Source of the DNA: Gammaproteobacteria bacterium
GTDB taxonomy: Bacteria > Pseudomonadota > Gammaproteobacteria > Xanthomonadales > SZUA-36
DNA length: 64,000 nt
Direction of reading: 5' to 3'
Assembly (NCBI GenBank): GCA_030426265.1
Contig: JAUHYP010000001.1
Span: 62,001-126,000, forward strand
This document shows positions 21,715 through 32,560 of the stretch, in pieces; position 1 is the first letter of the stretch; each line of letters opens with the position of its first letter. A program made the position numbers and the translations under genes. The notes beneath the pieces are model-generated. The model was not told the origin of the DNA and made no database searches. It saw nothing but the letters and a program-made list of their open reading frames with translations.

Positions 21715-24062
21715 GCGCCGTCACCGGGCAGCCCGTCGTGGACACGGTGACCATCGAAGTCGATGGCATCCCCCTCCAGGTTCCCAAGAACTCGATGATC
21801 ATCGAGGCGACCGACAAGGCCGGTATCGCGGTGCCGCGGTTCTGCTACCACCGCAAGCTCACCGTCGCCGCCAACTGTCGTATGTGCCTGGTGGACGTGG
21901 AAAAGGCGCCGAAGCCCATGCCCGCCTGCGCCACGCCGGTGATGGATGGCATGAAGGTCTACACCCAGTCCAAGCGCGCCGTCGACGCGCAGCACGGGGT
22001 GATGGAGTTCCTGCTGATCAACCATCCGCTGGACTGCCCCATCTGTGACCAGGGCGGGGAATGCGAGTTGCAGGACCTGGCCATGGGCTATGGCCGCTCC
22101 GTGTCCCGCTTCACCGAGCGCAAGCGTGTGGTGAAGGACAAGAACGTCGGGCCATTGATCCAGACCGACATGACGCGCTGCATTCACTGCACGCGCTGTG
22201 TGCGCTTCCTGGACCAGATCGCCGGCACCTGCGAGATGGGTGGCACCGGCCGGGGCGACACGCTGGAAATCACGTCCAGCATCGCCGGCAGCATCGACTC
22301 CGAGCTGTCCGGCAACATCATCGACCTGTGCCCCGTGGGCGCCCTGACCAACAAGCCCTTCCGCTTTTCGGCGCGGGCCTGGGAGCTGGTTTCGAAGCCG
22401 TCGCACGCCGGTCATGACGGCGTGGGTTCGGCGCTGTACTACCACCTGCGCCGCGGGGAAGTGATGCGCGCCGTGCCGCGCGACCTGGAAAGCGTGAACG
22501 AGGCGTGGCTGTCCGACCGTGACCGCTACGCCCATTTCGGCCTGTACGCCGACGACCGCCTGCAACAGCCGGAGGTCAAGCAGGACGGCGAGTGGAAAAC
22601 GGTGAGCTGGGACGAGGCCTTCGAGGCCGCCGCCGCCGTGCTCCAGGCCCAGCCCGGTGACGAACTGGGCGTGTTGATGTCGCCCTCGGCCACTTCCGAG
22701 GAATACTTCCTGGCCCGGCGCCTGGCCGACGGGCTGGGCTGCCCGCACATCGACCATCGTGGCCGGGAGACCGATTTCAGCGACGATGGCTACCGGCCGC
22801 ACACCTTCAGCACCTCCATCGTCGATCTCGAACACGTGGACGCGGTGGCCCTGGTGGGCTGCAACCCGCGCCACGAGGCCCCGATCCTCGGCCACCGGGT
22901 GCGCAAGGCGGCGCTCGACGGCGCGAAGGTCATCGCCCTGAACCCGCTGGACTGGTCCTTCCATTTCGACCTGGCCGACGGCGTGATCGCTGCGCCCCAG
23001 GAGTGGGTGGGCGAACTCGGCGCCCTGGCGCAGGCCGTGGCCGAGGCCACGGGCCAGGCCCTTCCTGAGTCTCTCGCCGGGGCGACGGGACGGGCCGACA
23101 TGGAAGCGCATCGCGCCATGGCGGACATTCTCCAGCGTTCCGAGCGCGGCGCCATCATCGTCGGACAGGCCGCCATGAGCCATCCGCAGGCGGCCTGGTT
23201 GCGCCAGTTGTCCGCCTGGATCGCGCAGGCCACCGGCGCCACGTTGAACCTGCTGCCCTTCGGCGCCAACACCGCCGGGGCCGCCGCCCAGGGCGCGCTG
23301 CCCGGCGAAGGGGGGCTGAACGCCGCCGCCATGCTCGCATCGCCCCGCAAGGCCTGGCTGCTGTGGGACCTGGAGCCGGATTTCGACCTGGAGCAGCCGA
23401 CCGGCGCGATGGCGGCCCTGTCACGGGCCGAGGGCATCGTCGCCGTGAGTTCCTTTGCCGGACCGGCGCTGCGCCGCCGGGCGACGGTGCTGCTGCCGCT
23501 GGCGGCCTGGCCGGAAACGGAAGGCTCCTTCGTGAACCTGGAAGGACACCGCTTCGACCTGCATCCCGCGGGTCGCCTCCCGGGCGAGGCGCGGCCGGGC
23601 TGGAAGATCCTGCGCCGCCTGGGCAACGCCTGCGGCCTGGCGGGTTTCGAACAGGTCAACCTGGCGGAAGTCCAGGCCGTCATGCCCGATGCGCCCCTCG
23701 CGCCGGCCGAAGGCTGGCCGGATCTGCCGCCGTTGCCGGAGGTAGCCGAGGGCCTGTACCGCATCGGCGAAGTCCCGATGTACGCCGTGGACGCCCTGGT
23801 CCGCCGTTCGAAGGCGCTGCAGCAGACCGTGCACGCCGGGCATGGGTTCATCGGCCTCAACCCCGTGGACGCGGAACGACTGGGGCTGGCGGTCGGAGAC
23901 ACGGCGAGCGTGCGGCAGAACGGCGATACGGTCGAACTGGAAGTGCGCGTGACGCCCCGGGTGCCCGTCGGCGGGGCCTGGGTCCGGGCCGCCACGAAAG
24001 AGTCCGCCGTACTGGGCGCCGCCATGGGGCCCATCGACATCACCGCGGCGGGGTCGGGCTGA
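21711..24062 (+). CDS. nuoG: NADH-quinone oxidoreductase subunit G (GTG start)
   Basis: [40 protein letters not shown]. Confidence 0.97.
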   Translation: MSAVTGQPVVDTVTIEVDGIPLQVPKNSMIIEATDKAGIAVPRFCYHRKLTVAANCRMCLVDVEKAPKPMPACATPVMDGMKVYTQSKRAVDAQHGVMEFLLINHPLDCPICDQGGECELQDLAMGYGRSVSRFTERKRVVKDKNVGPLIQTDMTRCIHCTRCVRFLDQIAGTCEMGGTGRGDTLEITSSIAGSIDSELSGNIIDLCPVGALTNKPFRFSARAWELVSKPSHAGHDGVGSALYYHLRRGEVMRAVPRDLESVNEAWLSDRDRYAHFGLYADDRLQQPEVKQDGEWKTVSWDEAFEAAAAVLQAQPGDELGVLMSPSATSEEYFLARRLADGLGCPHIDHRGRETDFSDDGYRPHTFSTSIVDLEHVDAVALVGCNPRHEAPILGHRVRKAALDGAKVIALNPLDWSFHFDLADGVIAAPQEWVGELGALAQAVAEATGQALPESLAGATGRADMEAHRAMADILQRSERGAIIVGQAAMSHPQAAWLRQLSAWIAQATGATLNLLPFGANTAGAAAQGALPGEGGLNAAAMLASPRKAWLLWDLEPDFDLEQPTGAMAALSRAEGIVAVSSFAGPALRRRATVLLPLAAWPETEGSFVNLEGHRFDLHPAGRLPGEARPGWKILRRLGNACGLAGFEQVNLAEVQAVMPDAPLAPAEGWPDLPPLPEVAEGLYRIGEVPMYAVDALVRRSKALQQTVHAGHGFIGLNPVDAERLGLAVGDTASVRQNGDTVELEVRVTPRVPVGGAWVRAATKESAVLGAAMGPIDITAAGSG

Positions 24063-25105
24063 TGGAGGCGCTGCTCGAACTGCTGTGGATCGTCGCCAAG
24101 ATCCTCGCCATCACGATCCCGCTGATCGTCATGGTCGCTTTCTACACCTATTTCGAGCGCCGGGTGATCGGTTTCATGCAGGTGCGCATGGGCCCGAACC
24201 GTGTCGGGCTGCCGTTCCTCAAGTTCCACCTGTGGGGCCTGGCCCAGCCCTTCGCGGATGTCTTCAAGCTGCTGCTCAAGGAAGTGGTGCTGCCCGAGAA
24301 CGCCAACCGCACCCTGTTCTTCATGGCGCCCATCCTCACGCTCGCCCCGGCCTTCGCCGCCTGGGCGGTGATTCCCTTCAGCGACACGCTGGTGCTGTCG
24401 GACATCGACGCGGGCATGCTCTACATCCTGGCCATGACCTCGCTGGGGGTGTACGGCATCATCATCGCCGGCTGGGCCTCGAATTCGAAGTACGCCTTCC
24501 TCGGCGCGCTGCGCTCCGCCGCGCAGATCGTGTCCTACGAGATTCCCATGGGCTTCGCCATCGTGGGGGTGCTGGTGGTCGCCGGCACGCTAAACCTGAG
24601 CGAGATCGTGGAGGCCCAGCAGGGCAACGTCTTCGACTGGTTCTGGCTGCCGCTGTTCCCCCTGTTCATCGTGTACTGGATTTCCGGCGTGGCCGAGACC
24701 AACCGCGCGCCCTTCGACGTGGCCGAGGGCGAGTCGGAGATCGTCGCCGGTTTCCACGTGGAGTACTCCGGGGCGGCCTTCGCCGTGTTCTTCCTGGCCG
24801 AATACGCCAACATGATCCTCATCTCCTCGCTGGTGCCCCTGCTGTTCCTCGGGGGCTGGCTGTCGCCCTTCGCGGGGGTGCCGGTGCTGGGCGAGACCTT
24901 CCTGGGGCAGGGCGGCATTCACTGGTTCCTGCTCAAGGCGGCGTTCTTCATGTTCTCCTTCCTGTGGCTGCGCGCGACCTTTCCGCGCTACCGCTACGAC
25001 CAGATCATGCGCCTGGGCTGGAAGGTGCTGGTGCCGATCGCCCTGGCCTGGGTGCTGGTGGCGGCCGGGCTGAAGCTCTCCGGGCTCGTGGTGTTGGGCA
25101 GCTGA
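24062..25105 (+). CDS. nuoH: NADH-quinone oxidoreductase subunit H
   Basis: [46 protein letters not shown]. Confidence 0.97.
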   Translation: MEALLELLWIVAKILAITIPLIVMVAFYTYFERRVIGFMQVRMGPNRVGLPFLKFHLWGLAQPFADVFKLLLKEVVLPENANRTLFFMAPILTLAPAFAAWAVIPFSDTLVLSDIDAGMLYILAMTSLGVYGIIIAGWASNSKYAFLGALRSAAQIVSYEIPMGFAIVGVLVVAGTLNLSEIVEAQQGNVFDWFWLPLFPLFIVYWISGVAETNRAPFDVAEGESEIVAGFHVEYSGAAFAVFFLAEYANMILISSLVPLLFLGGWLSPFAGVPVLGETFLGQGGIHWFLLKAAFFMFSFLWLRATFPRYRYDQIMRLGWKVLVPIALAWVLVAAGLKLSGLVVLGS

Positions 25106-25106
25106 C

Positions 25107-25595
25107 ATGCAGGCGATCACCCGCTATCTCCGCTCCCTGATGCTGATCGAACTGCTTGGCGGCCTGTCGCTGACGCTGAAACACTTCTTCCGGCCGAAGT
25201 TCACGGTGCGCTATCCCGAGGAAAAGACACCGAAATCCAACCGTTTCCGCGGTCTGCACGCCCTGCGGCGCTACCCGAACGGCGAGGAACGCTGCATCGC
25301 CTGCAAGCTGTGCGAGGCCGTCTGCCCGGCGCTGGCGATCACCATCGACTCGGAGCAGCGCGAGGACGGGACGCGGCGGACCACGCGCTACGACATCGAC
25401 CTGTTCAAGTGCATCTACTGCGGTTTCTGCGAGGAATCCTGCCCGGTGGATTCCATCGTCGAGACCAGCTTCCACGAGTACCACTTCGAGAACCGCGGCG
25501 AGAACATCGTGACCAAGCCCCAGTTGCTGGCCATCGGTGACCGGCTCGAGGCCCAGATCGCCGCCGAGCGGCGGCAGGACGCGGCCTACCGATGA
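25107..25595 (+). CDS. nuoI: NADH-quinone oxidoreductase subunit I
   Basis: Two 4Fe-4S motifs [12 protein letters not shown] and [19 protein letters not shown]. Confidence 0.97.
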   Translation: MQAITRYLRSLMLIELLGGLSLTLKHFFRPKFTVRYPEEKTPKSNRFRGLHALRRYPNGEERCIACKLCEAVCPALAITIDSEQREDGTRRTTRYDIDLFKCIYCGFCEESCPVDSIVETSFHEYHFENRGENIVTKPQLLAIGDRLEAQIAAERRQDAAYR

Positions 25596-26227
25596 TCTTC
25601 GGAATCGACATCCAGCTGGCCCTGTTCTACCTGTTCTCGGCGGTCATGCTGGGCGCGGCGCTGGCGGTGATTTCCGCGCGCAACCCGGTCTACTCGGCGC
25701 TGTTCCTGGTGCTGACCTTCTTCAGCGCGGCCAGCCTGTGGATCCTGCTGCAGGTGGAGTTCCTCGGCATCGTGCTGGTGGTGGTCTACGTCGGCGCGGT
25801 GATGGTGCTGTTCCTGTTCGTGGTGATGATGCTCGACATCAATCTCGACCCGCTGAAAGAGGGGTTCACGCGCTACCTGCCGGTCGGCATCGGCGTGGCC
25901 ATCGTCATGGCGGGCGAACTCCTGCTGGTGCTGTGGGCCCGCGACCGCCTGGGGCCGGATCGCTTCCCCGCGCCGCCCCTGCGCGACGCCGACTACAGCA
26001 ACACCCGGGCGGTGGGCGAGTGGATGTACACCCAGTTCCTGCTGCCGTTCGAGGTGGCCGGGATCATCCTGCTGGTGGCCATCGTGGCGGCCATCGCCCT
26101 GACCCAGCGCCGGCGCAGCGATGCGCGCGTGCAGGTTCCGGCCCGCCAGGTGCGGGTCAAGCGCGAGGAACGCGTGCGCCTGGTGAAGATGAAGTCGGAG
26201 ATGCCGGCGAAGGGGGAGAAGGGCTGA
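25592..26227 (+). CDS. nuoJ: NADH-quinone oxidoreductase subunit J
   Basis: [51 protein letters not shown]. Confidence 0.96.
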   Translation: MIFGIDIQLALFYLFSAVMLGAALAVISARNPVYSALFLVLTFFSAASLWILLQVEFLGIVLVVVYVGAVMVLFLFVVMMLDINLDPLKEGFTRYLPVGIGVAIVMAGELLLVLWARDRLGPDRFPAPPLRDADYSNTRAVGEWMYTQFLLPFEVAGIILLVAIVAAIALTQRRRSDARVQVPARQVRVKREERVRLVKMKSEMPAKGEKG

Positions 26228-26228
26228 C

Positions 26229-26534
26229 ATGCTGACGCTGGGCCACTACCTCACCCTGGGCGCGATCCTGCTGTGCATCAGCGTGGCGGGCATCTTCCTG
26301 AACCGCAAGAACGTGCTCATCCTGCTCATGTGCATCGAGCTGTCCCTGCTCGCGGTGAACATGAACTTCGTGGCCTTTTCGCGCTTCCTGGACAACCTCG
26401 ACGGCCAGGTGTTCGTGTTCTTCATCCTCACCGTGGCTGCCGCCGAGGCCGCCATTGGCCTGGCGATCCTGGTGGTGCTGTTCCGCAACCGGCGAACCAT
26501 CAACGTGGCCGAACTCGACGAGTTGAAGGGGTAG
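26229..26534 (+). CDS. nuoK: NADH-quinone oxidoreductase subunit K
   Basis: [41 protein letters not shown]. Confidence 0.97.
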   Translation: MLTLGHYLTLGAILLCISVAGIFLNRKNVLILLMCIELSLLAVNMNFVAFSRFLDNLDGQVFVFFILTVAAAEAAIGLAILVVLFRNRRTINVAELDELKG

Positions 26535-26538
26535 GGCG

Positions 26539-28539
26539 GTGAACCTCGAGACAATCCTGGTGCTGATCCCCCTGCTGCCCCTGGTGGGCGCCGTGGTGTC
26601 CGGCCTGGGCCGCAATCTCGTCGGCCGGAAGGGCGCGCACTGGATCACCATCCTGGCGGTGGCCGTTTCCTTCGGCCTGTCGTTCTGGCTGCTCTACCTG
26701 CAGATCTACGAAGGCCTGGCTACTCAGGACATCAGCGTCTACACATGGATGGTCGTCGAGGGCGTCACCTTCGAGATCGGCTTCCTGGTGGACCACCTGA
26801 CCTCGCTGATGATGTGCGTGGTCACCTTCGTGTCGCTGATGGTGCACATCTACACCATCGGCTACATGGCCGACGATCCCGGCTACCAGCGTTTCTTCAG
26901 CTACATCAACCTGTTCACCTTCGCCATGCTGATGCTGGTGATGGCGAACAATTTCATGCAGCTGTTCTTCGGCTGGGAGGCGGTCGGCCTGGTGTCCTAC
27001 CTGCTGATCGGCTTCTGGTTCAAGAGGGAAACGGCGATCTTCGCCAACCTCAAGGCCTTCCTGGTCAACCGGGTGGGGGATTTCGGCTTCCTGCTGGGCA
27101 TCGCCGCGGTGCTCGTGACCTTCAACTCGCTGGACTACGCCACGGTGTTCGCGGCGGCCCCGGAGGTCGCCGGCGACACGATCTCGATCGTCGGCGGCGC
27201 GGAATGGAACATCCTGACCGTGATCTGCATCTGCCTGTTCATCGGCGCCATGGGCAAGAGCGCGCAGGCGCCGTTGCACGTGTGGCTGCCGGACTCCATG
27301 GAAGGCCCCACGCCCATCTCCGCCCTGATCCACGCGGCGACCATGGTCACCGCCGGCATCTTCATGGTGGCGCGGATGTCGCCGCTGTTCGAGCACAGCG
27401 ACGCGGCCCTGAGTTTCGTCATGCTGATCGGCGCCTTCACGGCCCTGGCCATGGGGGCGATCGGCATCGTGCAGAACGACATCAAGCGGGTGGTGGCCTA
27501 TTCGACCCTGTCCCAGCTCGGCTACATGACGGTGGCCCTCGGTGTGTCCGCCTATTCCGCGGCGATTTTCCACCTGATGACGCACGCCTTCTTCAAGGCG
27601 CTGCTGTTCCTGGGCGCCGGCTCGGTGATCATCGCCCTGCATCACCAGCAGGACATGCGCTTCATGGGCGGCCTGCGCAGCTACCTGCCGGTGACCTGGC
27701 TGACGGCCTGGGCGGGCACGCTGGCGCTGGTCGGCTTCCCCCTGTTTTCCGGGTTCTATTCCAAGGACGCCATCATCGAGGCGGTGCACCTGTCGGAGCG
27801 TTTCGGCAGCGACCTTGCGTACTACGCGGTGGAGGCCGGAGTGTTCATCACGGCCCTCTACTCCTTCCGCCTGCTCTACCTGGTGTTCCACGGGCCGGAG
27901 CGCTTCGAGGTGGTCCACGGCGTCGACCCCCATGCGCACCTTCCGGACGGCCAGTTGGCCCACGAGCCCCATGAACCGCCGGCGGTGGTGACCGTACCGC
28001 TGGTGCTGCTCGCCATCCCCTCGGTGCTGATCGGCTACTTCACCATCGAGCCGGTGCTGTTTGGCGGCTGGCTGTCCGACGCCATCGTGGTGGCCCCGGA
28101 CAACGACGTGGTCGCCGAACTGGGCCAGGCCTTCCACGGCCCGCTGGCCATGGCCCTGCACGCGCTGCAGACGCCGCCGTTCTGGCTGATGCTGGGCGGC
28201 TTCGCCCTGGCGACCGTGATCTGGCTGCTGCGGCCGTCGATCGCGGCGGTGATCGCCCAACGCGCCGGTTTTCTCTATCGCTGGCTGGGCCACAAGTACT
28301 ACTTCGACGAGTTCAACCAGAAGGTCTTCGCCAATGGCGCCGTGAAGCTGGGCCAGAGCCTGTGGCAGCGGGCGGACGCCGGCTTCATCGACGGTTGGCT
28401 GGTCAACGGCTCGGCGAAACTCGTCCAGGCGGTGGCCGCCCGGGTGCGCCGCTGGCAGACCGGGCTGCTGTACGACTACGCCTTCAGCATGATCATCGGC
28501 CTGATCGCCATTCTCGGCGTCTGGGTGGTGCTGCTCTGA
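26539..28539 (+). CDS. nuoL: NADH-quinone oxidoreductase subunit L
   Basis: WEAVGLVSYLLIGFWF, LPDSMEGPTPISALIHAATMVTAGIFMVAR. Confidence 0.97.
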   Translation: MNLETILVLIPLLPLVGAVVSGLGRNLVGRKGAHWITILAVAVSFGLSFWLLYLQIYEGLATQDISVYTWMVVEGVTFEIGFLVDHLTSLMMCVVTFVSLMVHIYTIGYMADDPGYQRFFSYINLFTFAMLMLVMANNFMQLFFGWEAVGLVSYLLIGFWFKRETAIFANLKAFLVNRVGDFGFLLGIAAVLVTFNSLDYATVFAAAPEVAGDTISIVGGAEWNILTVICICLFIGAMGKSAQAPLHVWLPDSMEGPTPISALIHAATMVTAGIFMVARMSPLFEHSDAALSFVMLIGAFTALAMGAIGIVQNDIKRVVAYSTLSQLGYMTVALGVSAYSAAIFHLMTHAFFKALLFLGAGSVIIALHHQQDMRFMGGLRSYLPVTWLTAWAGTLALVGFPLFSGFYSKDAIIEAVHLSERFGSDLAYYAVEAGVFITALYSFRLLYLVFHGPERFEVVHGVDPHAHLPDGQLAHEPHEPPAVVTVPLVLLAIPSVLIGYFTIEPVLFGGWLSDAIVVAPDNDVVAELGQAFHGPLAMALHALQTPPFWLMLGGFALATVIWLLRPSIAAVIAQRAGFLYRWLGHKYYFDEFNQKVFANGAVKLGQSLWQRADAGFIDGWLVNGSAKLVQAVAARVRRWQTGLLYDYAFSMIIGLIAILGVWVVLL

Positions 28540-30044
28540 TGCCGCTGCTCAGCCTGCTGATCTGGATTCCCTTGATGGGCGGCGTCGTCGTGATGCTGGC
28601 CGGCAACCAGCGTCCGGCCCTGGCGCGCGGCCTGGCGTTGCTGATCGCCCTGGTCACGCTGGCCCTGTGCGTGCCGCTGGTCACGGGCTTCGACAATGCC
28701 AGCGCCGCCATGCAGTTCGTCGAGCGCAATCCCTGGATCGACACCTTCAGCGTGTACTACCACCTCGGCATCGACGGCTTTTCGCTGCCGCTGATCCTGC
28801 TCACGGCCTTCTTCGGCCCCCTGGTGGTGCTGGCCGGCTGGGAAGTGATCCAGACCAAGGTGCACCAGTACATGGCCTCCTTCCTGATCATGGAAGGGCT
28901 GATGGTCGGTGTCTTCGCCTCCCTGGACGGCCTGCTGTTCTACATCTTCTTCGAGGCCATGCTGATTCCCATGTTCCTGGTGATCGGCATGTGGGGCGGG
29001 CCGCGGCGGGTGTACGCCACGATCAAGTTCTTCCTCTACACCTTCCTCGGTTCCGTGTTCATGCTGGTGGGCATCATCTACCTGTACAACGCCTCCGGAA
29101 CCTGGTCGATCCTGGCCTGGCACGACCACCCCCTGTCCATGCCCGAGCAGACCTGGTTGTTCCTCGGTTTCCTGGCGGCCTTCGCCGTGAAGATTCCCAT
29201 GTTCCCGGTGCACACCTGGTTGCCCGACGCGCACGTGGAAGCGCCCACCGGCGGCTCGGTGATCCTGGCGGCCATCATGCTGAAGATCGGGGGCTACGGT
29301 TTCCTGCGCTTCAGCCTGCCGATCACGCCGGACGCCGCGGCGTCGCTGGACGGGTTCGTGATCGCGCTGTCGCTGATCGCCATCGTCTACATCGGCTTCG
29401 TGGCGCTGGTGCAGCAGGACATGAAGAAGCTGATCGCCTACTCGTCGATCTCGCACATGGGCTTCGTGACCCTGGGCCTGTTCATCGCCTTCGGCATCTT
29501 CCGCGAGACGGGCGCGACCCAGGGCGCGGGCCTGGGCATGGAAGGGGCCATGGTGCAGATGATTTCGCACGGCTTCATCTCCGGGGCCCTGTTCCTGTGC
29601 GTGGGCGTGCTGTACGACCGCGTGCACAGCCGCGAGATCTCGGCCTACGGCGGGGTGGCCAACACCATGCCCTGGTTCGCCTTCTTCGCCGTGCTGTTTT
29701 TCATGGCCAACGCCGGCCTGCCGGGCACCAGCGGCTTCGTCGGCGAGTTCATGGTCATCCTGGCGTCGTTCCGCGCCAGCTTCTGGTACGCCTTCTGCGC
29801 CGGCCTGACCCTGGTCCTGGGGGCGGCCTACAGCCTGTGGCTGGTCAAGCGGGTGATCTTCGGCGAAGTGGCGAACAAGAATGTCGCCAATCTCAAGGAC
29901 ATCGACCGTCGTGAAGCGGTGGTGCTGGGGACGCTGGCGGCCGCCGTGCTCCTGGTCGGCCTGTGGCCGGCGCCGCTGGTCGACATGATGCATGCCTCGG
30001 TGGGCGAACTGCTTCGCCACGTGGTCCAGACGAAGCTGATCTGA
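28539..30044 (+). CDS. nuoM: NADH-quinone oxidoreductase subunit M
   Basis: FPVHTWLPDAHVEAPTGGSVILAAIMLKIGGYGFLRF. Confidence 0.97.
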   Translation: MPLLSLLIWIPLMGGVVVMLAGNQRPALARGLALLIALVTLALCVPLVTGFDNASAAMQFVERNPWIDTFSVYYHLGIDGFSLPLILLTAFFGPLVVLAGWEVIQTKVHQYMASFLIMEGLMVGVFASLDGLLFYIFFEAMLIPMFLVIGMWGGPRRVYATIKFFLYTFLGSVFMLVGIIYLYNASGTWSILAWHDHPLSMPEQTWLFLGFLAAFAVKIPMFPVHTWLPDAHVEAPTGGSVILAAIMLKIGGYGFLRFSLPITPDAAASLDGFVIALSLIAIVYIGFVALVQQDMKKLIAYSSISHMGFVTLGLFIAFGIFRETGATQGAGLGMEGAMVQMISHGFISGALFLCVGVLYDRVHSREISAYGGVANTMPWFAFFAVLFFMANAGLPGTSGFVGEFMVILASFRASFWYAFCAGLTLVLGAAYSLWLVKRVIFGEVANKNVANLKDIDRREAVVLGTLAAAVLLVGLWPAPLVDMMHASVGELLRHVVQTKLI

Positions 30045-30061
30045 GGGGAGACGCGAACACC

Positions 30062-31504
30062 ATGGATGCCTCGATGCTGATCGCCGCCCCGGAATTGCTG
30101 GTGCTGATCATGGCCTGCGTGGTGCTGTGCGTGGATCCCTTCATGGAGGATGACCGCCGCGGCATCATCCACCTGCTGGGCATGCTGACGGTGGTCTTCG
30201 CGGCCATCATCACCCTGCGCCACGACCCGCTGGTCGAGGGCAAGGCCGTGGTGACGGCCTTCAACGGCATGTTCGTGCGCGACGGCATGGGCGACACACT
30301 CAAGCTCTTCGCCTACGCGACCCTGGCGCTGGTGTTCACCTACGCCAAGCACTTCCTGCGCAGCTACCAACTGTTCTCGGCCGATTTCTACACCCTGTCG
30401 CTGTTCTCGCTGCTCGGCGTGATGCTGCTGATCTCCGCCAACAGCCTGGTCATGGTCTACCTGGGCCTGGAACTGACTTCCCTGTCCTCGTACGCGCTGG
30501 TGGCGCTGAACCGCGCCTCGACGCGGGGATCGGAATCGGCCATGAAGTATTTCGTGCTGGGCTCCATGGCCTCGGCGCTGCTGCTCTACGGCATGTCCAT
30601 GGTCTACGGCGCGACGGGCACCCTGTCCCTGCCGGCCATCGCCGATGCCGTGCGTGTCGCCGGCAGCGACGATGTGCTGCTGATCGTGGGGCTGGTGTTC
30701 CTGGTGGTGGGGATCGCCTTCAAGCTGGGCGCGGTGCCGTTCCACATGTGGGTGCCGGATGTCTACGACGGCGCGCCCCTGGCCGCCACGCTGTTCATCG
30801 CCACGGTTCCCAAGCTGGCCGCCTTCGCCATGGCCTACCGGCTGCTGGCCTCCGGCGTACCGGACCTGCATGGCGACTGGCAGCAGATGGTGGCCGTGCT
30901 CGCCGTGCTGTCGCTGGTGGTCGGCAACCTCGCCGCCATCATGCAGACCAACATCCGGCGCCTGCTGGCCTATTCCACGATTTCGCACATGGGCTTCGTG
31001 TTGCTCGGCCTGTTGCCCGGCTCGGCCTACGGCTACGGGGCGGGCCTGTTCTACATCGTCGTCTACGCGCTGATGTCCGCGGCGGCCTTCGGCATGCTGA
31101 TCCTGCTGTCCGGCGAGGGCCGGGCGGTACGGGACCTCGATGACCTCAAGGGCCTGAACCAGCACAACAGCTGGTACGCGGCGGTCATGGCCATGGTCAT
31201 GTTCTCCATGGCCGGCGTGCCGATCTTCGTCGGTTTCTTCGCCAAGCTGCTGGTGATCAAGGCTGTGCTCGATGCCGGCATGCTGGGCCTGGCCCTGCTG
31301 GCGGTGGTGTTCTCGGTGATCGGCGCCTTCTACTACCTGCGCGTGGTCAAGATCATGTACTTCGACGAGCCCGACGGCGAAACGCGCGTGTCCGTCCCGG
31401 TGGACTTCCGTGCCGCCATCTCCCTCAACGGCCTGCTGATGCTGGGCCTGGGGGTGTTTTCCAGCAGCCTGATCGCGGTGTGCATGGAAAGCTTCCCTTC
31501 CTGA
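30062..31504 (+). CDS. nuoN: NADH-quinone oxidoreductase subunit N
   Basis: AVPFHMWVPDVYDGAPLAATLFIATVPKLAAFAM; end of nuo operon. Confidence 0.97.
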   Translation: MDASMLIAAPELLVLIMACVVLCVDPFMEDDRRGIIHLLGMLTVVFAAIITLRHDPLVEGKAVVTAFNGMFVRDGMGDTLKLFAYATLALVFTYAKHFLRSYQLFSADFYTLSLFSLLGVMLLISANSLVMVYLGLELTSLSSYALVALNRASTRGSESAMKYFVLGSMASALLLYGMSMVYGATGTLSLPAIADAVRVAGSDDVLLIVGLVFLVVGIAFKLGAVPFHMWVPDVYDGAPLAATLFIATVPKLAAFAMAYRLLASGVPDLHGDWQQMVAVLAVLSLVVGNLAAIMQTNIRRLLAYSTISHMGFVLLGLLPGSAYGYGAGLFYIVVYALMSAAAFGMLILLSGEGRAVRDLDDLKGLNQHNSWYAAVMAMVMFSMAGVPIFVGFFAKLLVIKAVLDAGMLGLALLAVVFSVIGAFYYLRVVKIMYFDEPDGETRVSVPVDFRAAISLNGLLMLGLGVFSSSLIAVCMESFPS

Positions 31505-31568
31505 CGGCCTGCTATATTCAAGGTGAGCTTCCGGTGTTGGGCCGGAAGCAGGGCGAGTGGAGCCAACC

Positions 31569-32138
31569 ATGGCAAGCCGATGGATTTCGACCGTCCGGTC
31601 GAGGGGAACTCTGAGGGTTCACAACCAGGCCGGCGCCTGGCGCTCGCAGGTGAACTCGGCATTGGCGACGTTCAACCGGTTCGAACTGCAGGTCAGCCTC
31701 GAAAGCACGACCAATGAAAGCGAAGCCGACATCGTCGTGTTGCTGTCCGGAAACAATGCCTCGTATACGTTTCGCCGCCGCGGTTACGGCGAAGTGCCCC
31801 TCAGGACCACCTTCGATTCAACCATCGCCCATGGAAAAACGGTCACCGCGGCCGATACGCGGACCCGGGAGATCCTGATGGCGGCGATTTTTCTGCCGCA
31901 GCGGCTGGCGTCCGCCAATCGGGGCATCCGCGAGGTTGTCATCGTGCACGAATTCTTCCACGCGGCCGGCCTGAACTCCGATGGCGACCACGACACCCAG
32001 GCCGGCGTGTTCTATTCGCCCATGGAAGTGACCCATGGCCACCTGAGGCCGTGGGGTACCAGCGAACCCGCAATGCCACCGATCACCGTCGGGTCGCGTA
32101 CCACAACGGCCCTCAACGAACTCTGGCGTCGTCCCTGA
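31569..32138 (+). CDS. Hypothetical 189-aa protein with HExxHxxG zinc-metalloprotease-like motif
   Basis: ORF with SD-like GTGGAG before ATG 31569; VIVHEFFHAAGLNSDGDHD motif. Confidence 0.7.
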   Translation: MASRWISTVRSRGTLRVHNQAGAWRSQVNSALATFNRFELQVSLESTTNESEADIVVLLSGNNASYTFRRRGYGEVPLRTTFDSTIAHGKTVTAADTRTREILMAAIFLPQRLASANRGIREVVIVHEFFHAAGLNSDGDHDTQAGVFYSPMEVTHGHLRPWGTSEPAMPPITVGSRTTTALNELWRRP

Positions 32139-32201
32139 GGGGATCTCACACCGCGGGACCGGTCCGCCCTCGGGCCGGGAACGGGGGCTGCGTGGTGGTG
32201 C

Positions 32202-32230
32202 TTGTAAAACCCAATTCGACCCCGTATCAT
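32202..32230 (+). promoter_or_regulatory. Putative sigma70 promoter of tRNA-fMet (TTGTAA-N17-TATCAT)
   Basis: Hexamers with 17-bp spacer ending 15 bp before the tRNA 5' end. Confidence 0.7.
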
Positions 32231-32245
32231 TCCCCACCTTGCTGA

Positions 32246-32322
32246 TGCGGGGTGGAGCAGTCTGGCAGCTCGTCGGGCTCATAACCCGAAGGTCGCAGGT
32301 TCGAATCCTGCCCCCGCTACCA
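32246..32322 (+). tRNA. metY: Initiator tRNA-fMet (CAT anticodon)
   Basis: 77 nt; GGG-CTCATAA-CCC anticodon arm with three G:C pairs, A11:T24 in D stem, mismatched 1:72 (T:T), encoded CCA. Confidence 0.96.
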
Positions 32323-32364
32323 AGCTTTAGTCCCGGCTTTTGCCAGAAGCCAGGGACGCAAAAG

Positions 32365-32388
32365 AGGGCCCAGCAGGGCCCTTTTTGT
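32365..32388 (+). terminator. Intrinsic terminator after tRNA-fMet
   Basis: AGGGCCC-AGCA-GGGCCCT stem followed by TTTTG. Confidence 0.85.
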
Positions 32389-32540
32389 TAGGGCCGGCAA
32401 TGAGTGCCGACCCGGGTAGGAACCTTGGAAGACGCAATGAACGGATGACGTCCCCAGCAGCCCGAAGCGCACCCGGCCATCGTGCCGTGGGCGGAACGGG
32501 CAGGTTCCGGCGAAGGCGAAGGCCCGAGCCGGTACGACGG

Positions 32541-32560
32541 GGGCGGTGCGCCCTTTTTTT
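32541..32560 (+). terminator. Second intrinsic terminator/attenuator in rimP leader
   Basis: GGGCG-GTG-CGCCC stem followed by TTTTTTT, 95 nt before rimP ATG. Confidence 0.75.

Noticed and set aside
26500-28293. 597-aa His/Gln/Asp-rich antisense ORF opposite nuoL (similar ORFs at 28476-30020 and 29828-31570)
   Set aside because: Composition is the antisense reading of hydrophobic membrane-protein codons; nuoL/M/N are unambiguous on the + strand.
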